The position numbers and the translations under genes were made by a program. Positions 1-10,612 of a stretch of DNA of 60,059 bases are shown here, piece by piece (the stretch's first letter is position 1; each line of letters starts with the position of its first letter). The notes below the pieces were generated by a model. That model was not told the DNA's origin. It did no database searches and saw nothing but the letters and a program-made list of their open reading frames with translations. Location: positions 1-60,059 of the forward strand of contig NZ_JAGLEJ010000041.1 in the NCBI RefSeq assembly GCF_023145115.1, read 5' to 3'. Origin of the DNA: Algiphilus sp. GTDB lineage: Bacteria; Pseudomonadota; Gammaproteobacteria; Nevskiales; Nevskiaceae.

Positions 1-378
1 GGTCAGTTTTGCATCGGCGCTAACATCTACGAAGCGGAAGCCGTCTTCGACGAGATGTCGCGCACCGAGTGGAACGCGGTCCGCGAGGAGACGCTCGCCT
101 ATGTCGACGAACTGCGCGAAGCGGGAGTGCTGCTGGATGCGCAGCCACTGCGCAGCGCCACCAGTGCCACCACGCTGAAGGTGCGCGACGGACGACTGTC
201 GTTTACCGATGGTCCCTTCACGGAAAGCAAGGAGCAGCTCGGCGGCTACTTCCTGATCGACGTGCCGGACCTCGATGCGGCCATCCGCATCGCCGCGAAA
301 TGGCCCGGTGCCCGCTTTGGCGAGATCGAGCTCCGGCCCGTGGAGGAAACGCTGCGCCCGGAAGGGCGCTACCGCTGA
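1..378 (+). CDS. YCII-related domain protein, 5' end cut off by the window
   Basis: The frame is open from base 1 and ends with TGA at 376-378, so the gene begins outside the window; an ATG at 55 is internal to the domain. The visible part has the YCII/DGPF pattern: a helix rich in acidic residues, then FTDGPFTESKEQLGGYFLIDV, then AIRIAAKWPGARFG and a C-terminal IELRPVEE strand. The DGPF-(A/T)E(S/T)KE signature is typical of small ferredoxin-like proteins often encoded near ECF sigma factors. Their biochemical role is not established. The function here is unknown; the family call is firm. Confidence 0.85.
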   Translation, partial: GQFCIGANIYEAEAVFDEMSRTEWNAVREETLAYVDELREAGVLLDAQPLRSATSATTLKVRDGRLSFTDGPFTESKEQLGGYFLIDVPDLDAAIRIAAKWPGARFGEIELRPVEETLRPEGRYR

Positions 379-389
379 AGCGATCGCGA

Positions 390-414
390 CCGGGGCCCGG
401 CAGGCGGGCCCCGG
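390..414. terminator. Bidirectional terminator hairpin between convergent genes
   Basis: A 9-bp perfect stem, ccggggccc (390-398) with gggccccgg (406-414), closes a 7-nt loop. It fills the 45-bp gap between the convergent YCII and symporter genes. There is no strong U-tract on either side, so efficiency is uncertain. Confidence 0.55.
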
Positions 415-423
415 AACCGGCCT

Positions 424-1710
424 CTAGGCGTGGTCGGCCGAGGCGGAATCGGGGTCCGCCGCGTACGGCGACTCGCCCTCGCCGCGCGCGATGATCACGG
501 CGCCGCAGGTGTCGCCGTAGACATTGACGGCAGTGCGCATCATATCGAGGATGCGGTCCACGGCGAGGATCAGGCCCACGCCTTCCAGCGGCAGGCCGAT
601 GGCCCCGAGGATGACGGCGATGGCCACCAGGCTCGCAGACGGCACGCCCGCCACGCCGACCGAGGTAAGGAGCGCCAGCATCACCACAAGAAACTGGGAC
701 GCCAGGCTGAGATCGAGCCCGTAGGCTTGGGCGATGAAGAGCGCCGCGGCGCACTCGTAGAGCGCAGTGCCGTTCATGTTGACGGTGGCGCCCAGCGGCA
801 GCACGAACCCGGAGGTCGAAGGCGACACACCGGCGCGCCGCTGCACGCAGTCGAGCGAGACGGGCAGCGTCGCGGCCGAGGAGCTGGTCGAGAATGCCGT
901 GAGCAGCGCCGGCATCATCGCCTGCAGGTGCCGGAAGCCGGAGACGCCACCGAGCACGCGTACCAGCGCCGGCAGCACCACCAGCAGATGCAGGAGCAGC
1001 GCGCCGGCGACACAGCCGAAGAAGACCAGCAGCGGGCCGAAGGCCTCCCAGCCCGTCTTCGCCACGGTGGCCCCGACCAGCGCGAACACGCCGATGGGCG
1101 CGAACCGCATGACCAGGGCGGTGATCTGCAGCATGATCTCGTACACGCCCTGCCAGAAGCGGTGCTGCTGGTCGCGCAGCTCCCCGCGCAGCCGGGAGGC
1201 GAAGAAGCCGAACAGCAGGCTGAACACGATCAGCCCGAGCATCTGGGTCTCCACCGCTGCGCCCACGATGTTGGGCGGCAGCATGCGGAGGAAGATGTCG
1301 GCGATATCGCTGGTCGCCGCCCCCTCGACGCGCTCGGTCACCTGCGCGGTGCTCGCGTCCAGCCCCAGCGTCTCGCCTGCGGGCTGGCCATCGATCACGC
1401 CCGGCTGGAAGGTATTGATCATCAGCATGCCGACGATCACGGCGAGCAGTGTGGACAGCCCGATCCAGCCGAGCAGCCGCGCGCCGAGCCGCCCCACCGC
1501 GCTGGCCGCCGGCAGGTTCAGCATCGCCTGCATCATCGACGACACGATGAGCGGCACGATCAGCATGCGCAGCGCGTTGAGGAACAACTCGCCGAGGAAG
1601 TCGGCGACCGCCAGGAAGGTGGCACTGTCGTCCAGCAGGAAGCCGGCGGCGATCGCCAGGACCAGCGCGATCGCGATCTGCCAGTGCAGCGCAGGCAGCC
1701 GGCTGAGCAT
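424..1710 (-). CDS. Dicarboxylate/amino acid:cation symporter (DAACS family)
   Basis: The 428-aa protein is the usual length for GltP/DctA-type secondary transporters of the inner membrane, which import glutamate, aspartate or C4-dicarboxylates with Na+ or H+. The serine-rich re-entrant hairpin STSSSAATLP is at about residues 274-283, NMNGTALYE at 311-319, the second hairpin GVAGVPSAS at 352-360, and ILDMMRTAVNVYGD at 387-400. Arg392 matches the arginine that binds the substrate side-chain carboxylate in GltPh, so an acidic substrate is likely. It lies downstream of ppiD with a 41-bp gap; co-transcription is possible. The exact substrate cannot be told from sequence. Confidence 0.93.
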   Translation of the reverse strand: MLSRLPALHWQIAIALVLAIAAGFLLDDSATFLAVADFLGELFLNALRMLIVPLIVSSMMQAMLNLPAASAVGRLGARLLGWIGLSTLLAVIVGMLMINTFQPGVIDGQPAGETLGLDASTAQVTERVEGAATSDIADIFLRMLPPNIVGAAVETQMLGLIVFSLLFGFFASRLRGELRDQQHRFWQGVYEIMLQITALVMRFAPIGVFALVGATVAKTGWEAFGPLLVFFGCVAGALLLHLLVVLPALVRVLGGVSGFRHLQAMMPALLTAFSTSSSAATLPVSLDCVQRRAGVSPSTSGFVLPLGATVNMNGTALYECAAALFIAQAYGLDLSLASQFLVVMLALLTSVGVAGVPSASLVAIAVILGAIGLPLEGVGLILAVDRILDMMRTAVNVYGDTCGAVIIARGEGESPYAADPDSASADHA

Positions 1711-1751
1711 CGGTCAGCCGCCCGGGCGCCGCCAGTGCCGCCGCCTGGACA

Positions 1752-3668
1752 CTAGGGCTGCTGCCCCTGTGTCTCGGCGTCGCTCACCGAGCGGTGCCGC
1801 TCGACGTCGATGGCCTCGGTGATGTGCTGTTCGTAGCCCGCGTACTCGGCGCCGGCCAGGCGCCCGCTGATGCGCTGCCGCAGCGTGTCGACGTCGTCAT
1901 CGGCTGCCTCGGGCACCGTGACCGACTGCAGCGCGATCACCCCGAAGCCCTCGGAGCCGAACCCGACCAGCTCCGCGACCACGTTCGACCCGGCCTGATC
2001 CGGGCGCGGCAGCGAGAAGGCCACGTCGAGCACGCGCCGGTCCCAGCTGCTGCTGTCGCGTGCCACCGATTCGGCGATCTCCAGCTCGAGCTCGCGCGAC
2101 TCCGCGAGGCTGGCGAGCTCGGTACCTTCGCGCAGGCTCTGCAGCATGTTCTCCGCGACCTCGCGAGCACGCGCGCCGGCACGCTCGCGACGCAGCCGGG
2201 AGGCCACCGCCTCGCGCACTTCCTCCAGCGGCTGGACGCGGGATTCCTCGTGCTCGCGCTGGCGCACGACCAGCACCCGGCCGGGTGCGATCTCCAGCGG
2301 GCGGGAATTCTCGCCAGCCGCCAGCGAATCGCCGAACGCGACCTCCGCGACCTCGGGATTGGACAGGAGGCCGGCGTTGCTGCCACGGGCCAGCCAGTCG
2401 CTGACCTGGACCTCGAGACCGGCGGCCTCCGCCGCGGGTTCCAGCGATGCCGGCTGCTCGAAGGACACGCGCTCGACGGTTTCGAGCGCCTCGCGGAAGA
2501 TGACGTCGGCCTCGCGCTCGCGGTACATGCGCTCGAGCTGCTGCTGCACGGATTCGTCCTCGAACGGCAGCGTCTGCGGCTCGTCGATCCGCTCGACCCG
2601 GATCACGTGCCAGCCGAACTCGCTCTCGACCGGATCGCTGAGCTCACCGACCGGCAGTGCGAAGGCCGCTTCCTCGAAGGCCGGCACCATCTCGCCGCGC
2701 TCGATCCAGCCGAGCGAACCGCCGTCCTCGGCACTGCCCGAATCGTCCGAGACCTCGCTCGCCACGGCGGCGAAATCCTCGCCGGAAGCGATCCGCTGTG
2801 CGGCCTCGCGAATGCGGGCCTCGGCGTCCTCGCCCTCGGTCAGGATATGCCGGACCTCCCGTCGCTCCGGCTCGGAGAAGCGCGATGCCGCCTCGGCTTC
2901 ATAGATGCGGCGCAGCACGCCCTCTTCCGGAGCCGGCTGAGCTTCGGCGAGTGCATCGCGGTCGATCTCGAGATAGGCGAGCCTGACGCGCTCGGGCACC
3001 CGATACTCTTCCTTGGATGTCTCGTATGCTTCCGCAACGGCGTCGTCCGCGGGCTCGCTCTCGCTCAGAAAGCGCGAGGCGGGCACCCGCACCATCTCGA
3101 AGGTGCGCTGCTGCGCGCGTACCGCGCGGGCACGCTCCAGCTCCGGCGCGACGGTGAAGGCCGAGCTCACCACCGCGGTGCGCAACTGCTCCGAGCGCAG
3201 GCCGTCGCGGAGCTGGCTCTCGTAGCGCTCGGGCTCGATGCCCTGCCGCGCAAGCCGGTCACGATAGGTCTGCGGCGAGAATGTGCCCTCCTGCTGGAAG
3301 GCGGGCACCGTGCGCAGGAAGGCCATCAGCTCCTGGTCGCTGACCCGCCAGCCCTCTTCGGAGGCGTACTGCAGCTGCGCCTCCTGACGGATCATGTCCT
3401 CCAGGACACCGGACCGGAAAGCGGCCTGATCGAGCGTGGAGGCATCGAAGTTCTCGCCCAGCATCTGCACCAGTCGCTGGTAGCGCTGGTTGTAGGCATT
3501 GCGGAACTCGCTCTGGGTGATGTCCTTGTCGCCGACGGTGGCGATCTTCGGGTCCGCGGTACCGGTCGCGAACTGCTCAATGCCGAAGAAGGCGAAGGGA
3601 ATGATCAGTAGACCGACGATGAACCAGGCGACGACGCCGGACGTGCGATCACGCAGGGACTGCAGCAT
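1752..3668 (-). CDS. ppiD: Periplasmic folding chaperone/peptidyl-prolyl isomerase PpiD
   Basis: The 638-aa membrane-anchored chaperone has one N-terminal transmembrane helix (about residues 13-31, GVVAWFIVGLLIIPFAFFG), a SurA-N-like helical domain, a parvulin domain at about residues 270-360 (VRHILTEG, GGSLGWIERGEMVPAFEEAAF, FGWHVIRVE) and a second SurA-like part. PpiD sits at the SecYEG exit and helps nascent outer-membrane and periplasmic proteins fold. It follows hupB and the tRNA pair, as in Pseudomonas. The start MLQSLRDRTSG matches the family. The parvulin domain of E. coli PpiD has little isomerase activity, so chaperone function is the safer claim. Confidence 0.93.
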   Translation of the reverse strand: MLQSLRDRTSGVVAWFIVGLLIIPFAFFGIEQFATGTADPKIATVGDKDITQSEFRNAYNQRYQRLVQMLGENFDASTLDQAAFRSGVLEDMIRQEAQLQYASEEGWRVSDQELMAFLRTVPAFQQEGTFSPQTYRDRLARQGIEPERYESQLRDGLRSEQLRTAVVSSAFTVAPELERARAVRAQQRTFEMVRVPASRFLSESEPADDAVAEAYETSKEEYRVPERVRLAYLEIDRDALAEAQPAPEEGVLRRIYEAEAASRFSEPERREVRHILTEGEDAEARIREAAQRIASGEDFAAVASEVSDDSGSAEDGGSLGWIERGEMVPAFEEAAFALPVGELSDPVESEFGWHVIRVERIDEPQTLPFEDESVQQQLERMYREREADVIFREALETVERVSFEQPASLEPAAEAAGLEVQVSDWLARGSNAGLLSNPEVAEVAFGDSLAAGENSRPLEIAPGRVLVVRQREHEESRVQPLEEVREAVASRLRRERAGARAREVAENMLQSLREGTELASLAESRELELEIAESVARDSSSWDRRVLDVAFSLPRPDQAGSNVVAELVGFGSEGFGVIALQSVTVPEAADDDVDTLRQRISGRLAGAEYAGYEQHITEAIDVERHRSVSDAETQGQQP

Positions 3669-3739
3669 CTTGAGATCTCGTGGCGGGCGCAGGGCTCTTG
3701 CCGCGGCGCCGATTCTTGGGAAACAGGGCCCAAAACAAC

Positions 3740-3764
3740 AAAGGCGCCGGTAACAGGCGCCTTT
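3740..3764 (-). terminator. Rho-independent terminator after the HU-tRNA transcript
   Basis: A 9-bp perfect stem, aaaggcgcc (3740-3748) with ggcgccttt (3756-3764), has a 7-nt loop. On the minus strand the stem is followed by a T-rich run (TTTGTTGTTTT). It lies just after tRNA-Asp and would end a hupB-tRNA-Val-tRNA-Asp transcript before ppiD. Confidence 0.85.
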
Positions 3765-3772
3765 CTACAAGG

Positions 3773-3849
3773 TGGCGGAGCGGACGGGACTCGAACCCGC
3801 GACCTCCGGCGTGACAGGCCGGCATTCTAACCGACTGAACTACCGCTCC
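3773..3849 (-). tRNA. tRNA-Asp (anticodon GTC)
   Basis: This is a full 77-nt cloverleaf with encoded CCA (3773-3775). The acceptor stem GGAGCGG pairs with CCGCTCC, with discriminator G. The anticodon loop CTGTCAC gives GTC (plus-strand gac at 3813-3815), and the T-arm contains GGTTCGAGTCC. It lies 24 nt after tRNA-Val, with the terminator directly behind it. Confidence 0.97.
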
Positions 3850-3873
3850 GCGTGATGCCTTTAACCGAGAGGC

Positions 3874-3949
3874 TGGTGGGTGCTGACGGGTTCGAACCGC
3901 CGACATTCGCCTTGTAAGGGCGACGCTCTACCAACTGAGCTAAGCACCC
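3874..3949 (-). tRNA. tRNA-Val (anticodon TAC)
   Basis: This is a 76-nt tRNA with encoded CCA (3874-3876) and acceptor stem GGGTGCT/AGCACCC with discriminator A. The D-arm is AGCTCAGTTGGTAGAGC and the anticodon loop is CTTACAA, giving TAC. It is 25 nt downstream of hupB and is probably cut from the same transcript. Confidence 0.97.
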
Positions 3950-3974
3950 TGTACAAGCACCTCCGGAAAGACGA

Positions 3975-4247
3975 TCAGTTTACCGCGTCCTTGAGCGCTT
4001 TGCCAGCCTTGAACGCAGGAGTTTTGCTCGCCTTGATCTTGAGCGTGGCACCGGTCTTCGGGTTGCGGCCGGTGCGCGCGGCACGCTCACGGACTTCAAA
4101 GGTACCGAAGCCGACCAGCGACACCTTGTCGCCCTTCTTGAGTGCCTTGGTCAAGGACTCGATCGTCGCGTCGATCGCACGGCCTGCATCCGCCTTGGAA
4201 AGATCCGCGCTGGCTGCGACCGCGTCAATCAGTTCCGACTTGTTCAT
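3975..4247 (-). CDS. hupB: DNA-binding protein HU (beta-type)
   Basis: The 90-aa protein has the HU family length and pattern: MNKSELIDAVA at the N-terminus, GDKVSLVGFGTFEVRERAAR in the core, and the DNA-wrapping arm RTGRNPKTGATLKI with the minor-groove proline. HU dimers bend DNA and compact the nucleoid. The ATG at 4247 was chosen over an in-frame start at 4292 because it has a GAGGGGA ribosome site about 9 nt upstream and gives the family N-terminus. The gene sits between lon and ppiD as in Pseudomonas. Confidence 0.97.
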   Translation of the reverse strand: MNKSELIDAVAASADLSKADAGRAIDATIESLTKALKKGDKVSLVGFGTFEVRERAARTGRNPKTGATLKIKASKTPAFKAGKALKDAVN

Positions 4248-4345
4248 CGTGTGAAATCCCCTCGATACTCGTGGTGGTTCTTGAAAAAACACCCCCCGTG
4301 AGCCCCGGCATGCCGGTACACGAGTAGTGCATAGCGCATGGCATC

Positions 4346-4375
4346 GTTATCGCATGGGCGCCGTTGCGGCGTCAA
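4346..4375 (-). promoter_or_regulatory. Sigma-70 type promoter for hupB
   Basis: On the minus strand, TTGACG (4370-4375) and GATAAC (4346-4351) are separated by 18 bp. This predicts a start near 4339 and a 5' UTR of about 90 nt before hupB, so HU would be transcribed separately from lon. Confidence 0.7.
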
Positions 4376-4397
4376 CGCCATGAAGGGCGATCATGCC

Positions 4398-4425
4398 AAA
4401 AATTCGCGCACCGCGTGCCCGGGCA

Positions 4426-4434
<9 letters not shown>
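4398..4434 (-). terminator. Possible terminator overlapping the end of lon
   Basis: On the minus strand, GCGCAC (RC of 4429-4434) pairs with GTGCGC (RC of 4406-4411) around a loop that itself holds GCCCGGGC, followed by GAATTTTT. The stem is short with a long loop and begins inside the last lon codons, so this is a modest call. Confidence 0.45.
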
Positions 4435-6822
<2,388 letters not shown>

Positions 6823-6850
6823 GCCCTGGGTCACCTCGGCTGAAACGAGT

Positions 6851-6935
6851 GCGGCGCCTCGAGGGCGCCGCGCTTGGGAGCTCTGCAACGAACATCGGGG
6901 CGACCCGCCCGCTTTTCAAGGCGGGCGGGTCGCCC
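6851..6935 (-). promoter_or_regulatory. Two strong hairpins in the clpX-lon intergenic region
   Basis: One is a 15-bp perfect stem (6898-6912 with 6921-6935, 8-nt loop) just after the clpX stop. The other is an 8-bp perfect stem gcggcgcc/ggcgccgc (6851-6858 with 6864-6871, 5-nt loop) in the lon leader. The first has no U-tract on the minus strand, so it may be an RNA end-protecting or partial-attenuation structure rather than a classic terminator. The second leaves the lon ribosome site (6831-6837) free. Confidence 0.6.
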
Positions 6936-6939
6936 GGGG

Positions 6940-8208
<1,269 letters not shown>

Positions 8209-8243
8209 GATTGACCTCTGGCTGCCCGAAACCGGGCTACCGC

Positions 8244-8272
8244 ATTATTAGCACGCTGTAACCCGCTTGCAA
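8244..8272 (-). promoter_or_regulatory. Sigma-70 promoter for clpX
   Basis: On the minus strand, TTGCAA (8267-8272) and AATAAT (8244-8249) have a 17-bp spacer. Initiation near 8237 would give a 5' UTR of about 29 nt. This lets clpX be expressed independently of clpP. Confidence 0.72.
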
Positions 8273-8311
8273 AACCCGTGCGCGCGCCGTTGGACGCGCG
8301 GCACCGGCCGA

Positions 8312-8935
8312 TCAGCGGTTGCCCGCCGGCGGTTCGCGACGCGTCATGATGTCGTCGATCACGCCGTACTCCTTGGCCTGATCGGCGGACATGAAGAAAT
8401 CGCGGTTGCTGTCGCGCTCGATGGTCTCCACCGACTGTCCGGTGGTCTCGGCGAGGATCTCGTTCAGGCGCTGTCTCAGATAGAGGATCTCGCGGGCCTG
8501 GATCTCGATGTCCGAGGCCTGTCCCTGCGCGCCGCCGTGCGGCTGATGGATCATCACCCGCGAATGCGGCAGCGCGTAGCGCTTGCCCTTGGCGCCGGCC
8601 GCCAGCAGCAGCGAGCCCATGCTGGCCGCCTGGCCCACGCACATGGTCGCGACGTCAGGCTTGATGAAGCGCATGGTGTCGAGGATCGACAGCCCCGCGG
8701 TCACGACGCCACCCGGCGAGTTGATGTACAGGTGGATGTCCTTCTCGGGGTTGTCCGACTCCAGGAACAGGAGCTGCGCCACGATCAGGTTCGCGACGTG
8801 ATCGTCGATCGGACCGGTGACGAAGATCACGCGCTCGCGCAGCAGCCTCGAGTAGATGTCGAAGGCGCGCTCGCCGCGCGGGCTCTGCTCCACGACCATG
8901 GGCACCAGGTGCTGCGCGTGCACGGATTCGGTCAT
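8312..8935 (-). CDS. clpP: ClpP, proteolytic subunit of Clp proteases
   Basis: The 207-aa serine protease forms a 14-mer chamber that partners with ClpX. The catalytic triad is visible: Ser in GQAASMGS, His in HSRVMIHQP, and Asp in the RDSNRDFFMSADQA region. The N-terminus MTESVHAQHLVPMVVEQ fits the short propeptide of gammaproteobacterial ClpP, and the substrate-groove segment INSPGG is present. It is 40 bp downstream of tig in the conserved tig-clpP-clpX order. Confidence 0.97.
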   Translation of the reverse strand: MTESVHAQHLVPMVVEQSPRGERAFDIYSRLLRERVIFVTGPIDDHVANLIVAQLLFLESDNPEKDIHLYINSPGGVVTAGLSILDTMRFIKPDVATMCVGQAASMGSLLLAAGAKGKRYALPHSRVMIHQPHGGAQGQASDIEIQAREILYLRQRLNEILAETTGQSVETIERDSNRDFFMSADQAKEYGVIDDIMTRREPPAGNR

Positions 8936-8975
8936 GCTGGTCTCCTGACTTGCGATTGGGAAGGATGCCGCGTGT

Positions 8976-10295
8976 TCAGCCGCCCTGACGCTGGTTGAGC
9001 AGTTCCTCGAGCGGCATCGACTTGTCGGTCACCGTCGCCGAGGCGAGGATGTGGTCCACGACCTGCTCCTCGATCACCATCGCGCGCAGTCCCTGCATCA
9101 TCTGCGGCTGCGACCGGTAGTGCTGCTTCACCTTCTCGGGCTCCTCGTACTCGGCGGCGAGTTCTTCGAGCGTAGCATCGAGGCGCTGCTGATCGAGTTC
9201 GATGCTGTGCGCGCGGATGAGCTCGCCGAGCAGCAGGCCCAGCGAGACGCGGCGCTGCGCCTGCGGCTGGAGCAGCTCGTCGGGAATCATCTGCTTCTTC
9301 TGCTCGTCGGACAGCCCGGCGGCCTGGAAGCGCGCCACGGTCTCCTCGCGCAGCCGGCCGATCTCGTCGGCGGCCATGGCCTGCGGGACATCGAACTGGT
9401 GCGCTTCCAGCAGCCGATCCATGACTGCCGCCTTGAGCTGGTTGCGCGAGGCCTTCTTCTGCTCGCGCTCGAGCGCCTCCCGGCACTTCGCGCGCAGGCC
9501 GTCGACGCCGGCTTCGGGGTCGACACTGTGGGCTTCCAGGAACTCGGCATCGATCTCGGGCAGCGTGACCTCGTTGACCTCCTTCATGGTCACCGAGAAC
9601 GTCGCCTGCTTGCCCTTCAGATCCTCCGCCTGATAGTCGTCCGGGAAGGTCACCGGCACGTCGAAGGTCTCGCCCGCGGCATGGCCCACGAGTCCGTTCT
9701 CAAGCTCGGGCAGGAAGCGCCCGGCGCCGATCTCGACCTCCTGGTTCTCGCCCGAGCCACCCTCGAAGGTCTCGCCGTCGATGCGGCCCTCGAAGTCGAT
9801 ACGCACGGCATCACCCTCGGCGGCGGCGCGCGCGACGGTCTCCTTGCTCTTGCGCGACTGGCGCAGGTTCTCGACCAGCCTGTCGATGTCGGCCTCGGTG
9901 ACCTCGGCCACCGGCCGCTCGACCGCGAGGCTGTCCAGCGCCTTCAGCTCGATCTCGGGGTAGACCTCGAAGCTGGCGCGGTAGACGAGATCCGTGCCCT
10001 GGGTCTCGTCGTCGACCTCGAAGCTCGGCTGGCCGGCCGGGTTGACCTCCGCCTGCTGCACCGCCTCGGGCCAGGTCTCGCGGACCAGCTCGCTGATGGC
10101 GTCGGCACGCGCCTGGTCACCATACTGCTGCGCGATGACCTTCATGGGCGCCTTGCCGGGGCGGAACCCGGGAATCCGCGCACGCGTTCCGATCTGGCGC
10201 AGACGCTTGTCGACCGCCTTGTCGTAGCGGTCCGCCGGCACCGATACGCGCAGCACGCGCTGGAGACCGCCCGGGCTTTGCAACTCGACTTCCAT
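8976..10295 (-). CDS. tig: Trigger factor, ribosome-associated chaperone
   Basis: The 439-aa protein has the three trigger-factor domains. The N-terminal ribosome-binding domain carries the signature GFRPGKAPMKVI (about residues 44-55). A central FKBP-type isomerase domain (about 155-240) contains GDAVRIDFEGRIDG and FPDDYQAEDLKGKQATF. The C-terminal helical chaperone cradle follows. It binds L23 at the peptide exit tunnel and shields nascent chains. GAGGAAGC precedes the ATG. It is first in the tig-clpP-clpX-lon series. Confidence 0.96.
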   Translation of the reverse strand: MEVELQSPGGLQRVLRVSVPADRYDKAVDKRLRQIGTRARIPGFRPGKAPMKVIAQQYGDQARADAISELVRETWPEAVQQAEVNPAGQPSFEVDDETQGTDLVYRASFEVYPEIELKALDSLAVERPVAEVTEADIDRLVENLRQSRKSKETVARAAAEGDAVRIDFEGRIDGETFEGGSGENQEVEIGAGRFLPELENGLVGHAAGETFDVPVTFPDDYQAEDLKGKQATFSVTMKEVNEVTLPEIDAEFLEAHSVDPEAGVDGLRAKCREALEREQKKASRNQLKAAVMDRLLEAHQFDVPQAMAADEIGRLREETVARFQAAGLSDEQKKQMIPDELLQPQAQRRVSLGLLLGELIRAHSIELDQQRLDATLEELAAEYEEPEKVKQHYRSQPQMMQGLRAMVIEEQVVDHILASATVTDKSMPLEELLNQRQGG

Positions 10296-10396
10296 GCTTC
10301 CTCGATCCTGTTGTGTGTTCGGGTACGGCGGCGCGACGCTACATCAGTGCCGGCGGCGCCGGCCGAGCCGGCGCTGCCCCAGCGGCAGCGAAAGAA

Positions 10397-10481
10397 TGGT
10401 GCGAAAGGCGAGACTCGAACTCGCACGCCTTGCGGCGCTGGAACCTAAATCCAGTGCGTCTACCAATTCCGCCACTTTCGC
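10397..10481 (-). tRNA. tRNA-Leu (anticodon TAG)
   Basis: This is an 85-nt class II tRNA with a long variable arm and encoded CCA (10397-10399). The acceptor GCGAAAG pairs with CTTTCGC, with discriminator A. The anticodon stem CTGGA/TCCAG closes the loop TTTAGGT, giving TAG. It lies 101 bp upstream of tig and is divergent from mfd. An 8-bp GC hairpin (10356-10374) follows it before tig. Confidence 0.97.
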
Positions 10482-10521
10482 GTAGCGACAACCGTCCGAA
10501 TCGCGGGTTGTAGGATCGGCC

Positions 10522-10530
10522 AGTATATCA
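10522..10530 (-). promoter_or_regulatory. Extended -10 promoter for tRNA-Leu
   Basis: The minus strand reads TGATATACT, a TGn-TATACT extended -10 element. It would start transcription near 10515, about 34 nt before the tRNA 5' end. No good -35 is visible, as is common with extended -10 promoters. Confidence 0.6.
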
Positions 10531-10569
10531 GCGGGCGCGGGGATGCCCCCGGTTCGGGCATGCCGTGCG

Positions 10570-10578
10570 TGACATAAT
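10570..10578 (+). promoter_or_regulatory. Extended -10 promoter for mfd
   Basis: TGACATAAT matches TGn-CATAAT. Transcription would begin near 10585, which argues for translation from the GTG at 10613 rather than the GTG at 10565. Confidence 0.55.
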
Positions 10579-10612
10579 CCGCGCCCCGCCGACCCGCCGC
10601 CCGAAGTCCGCT

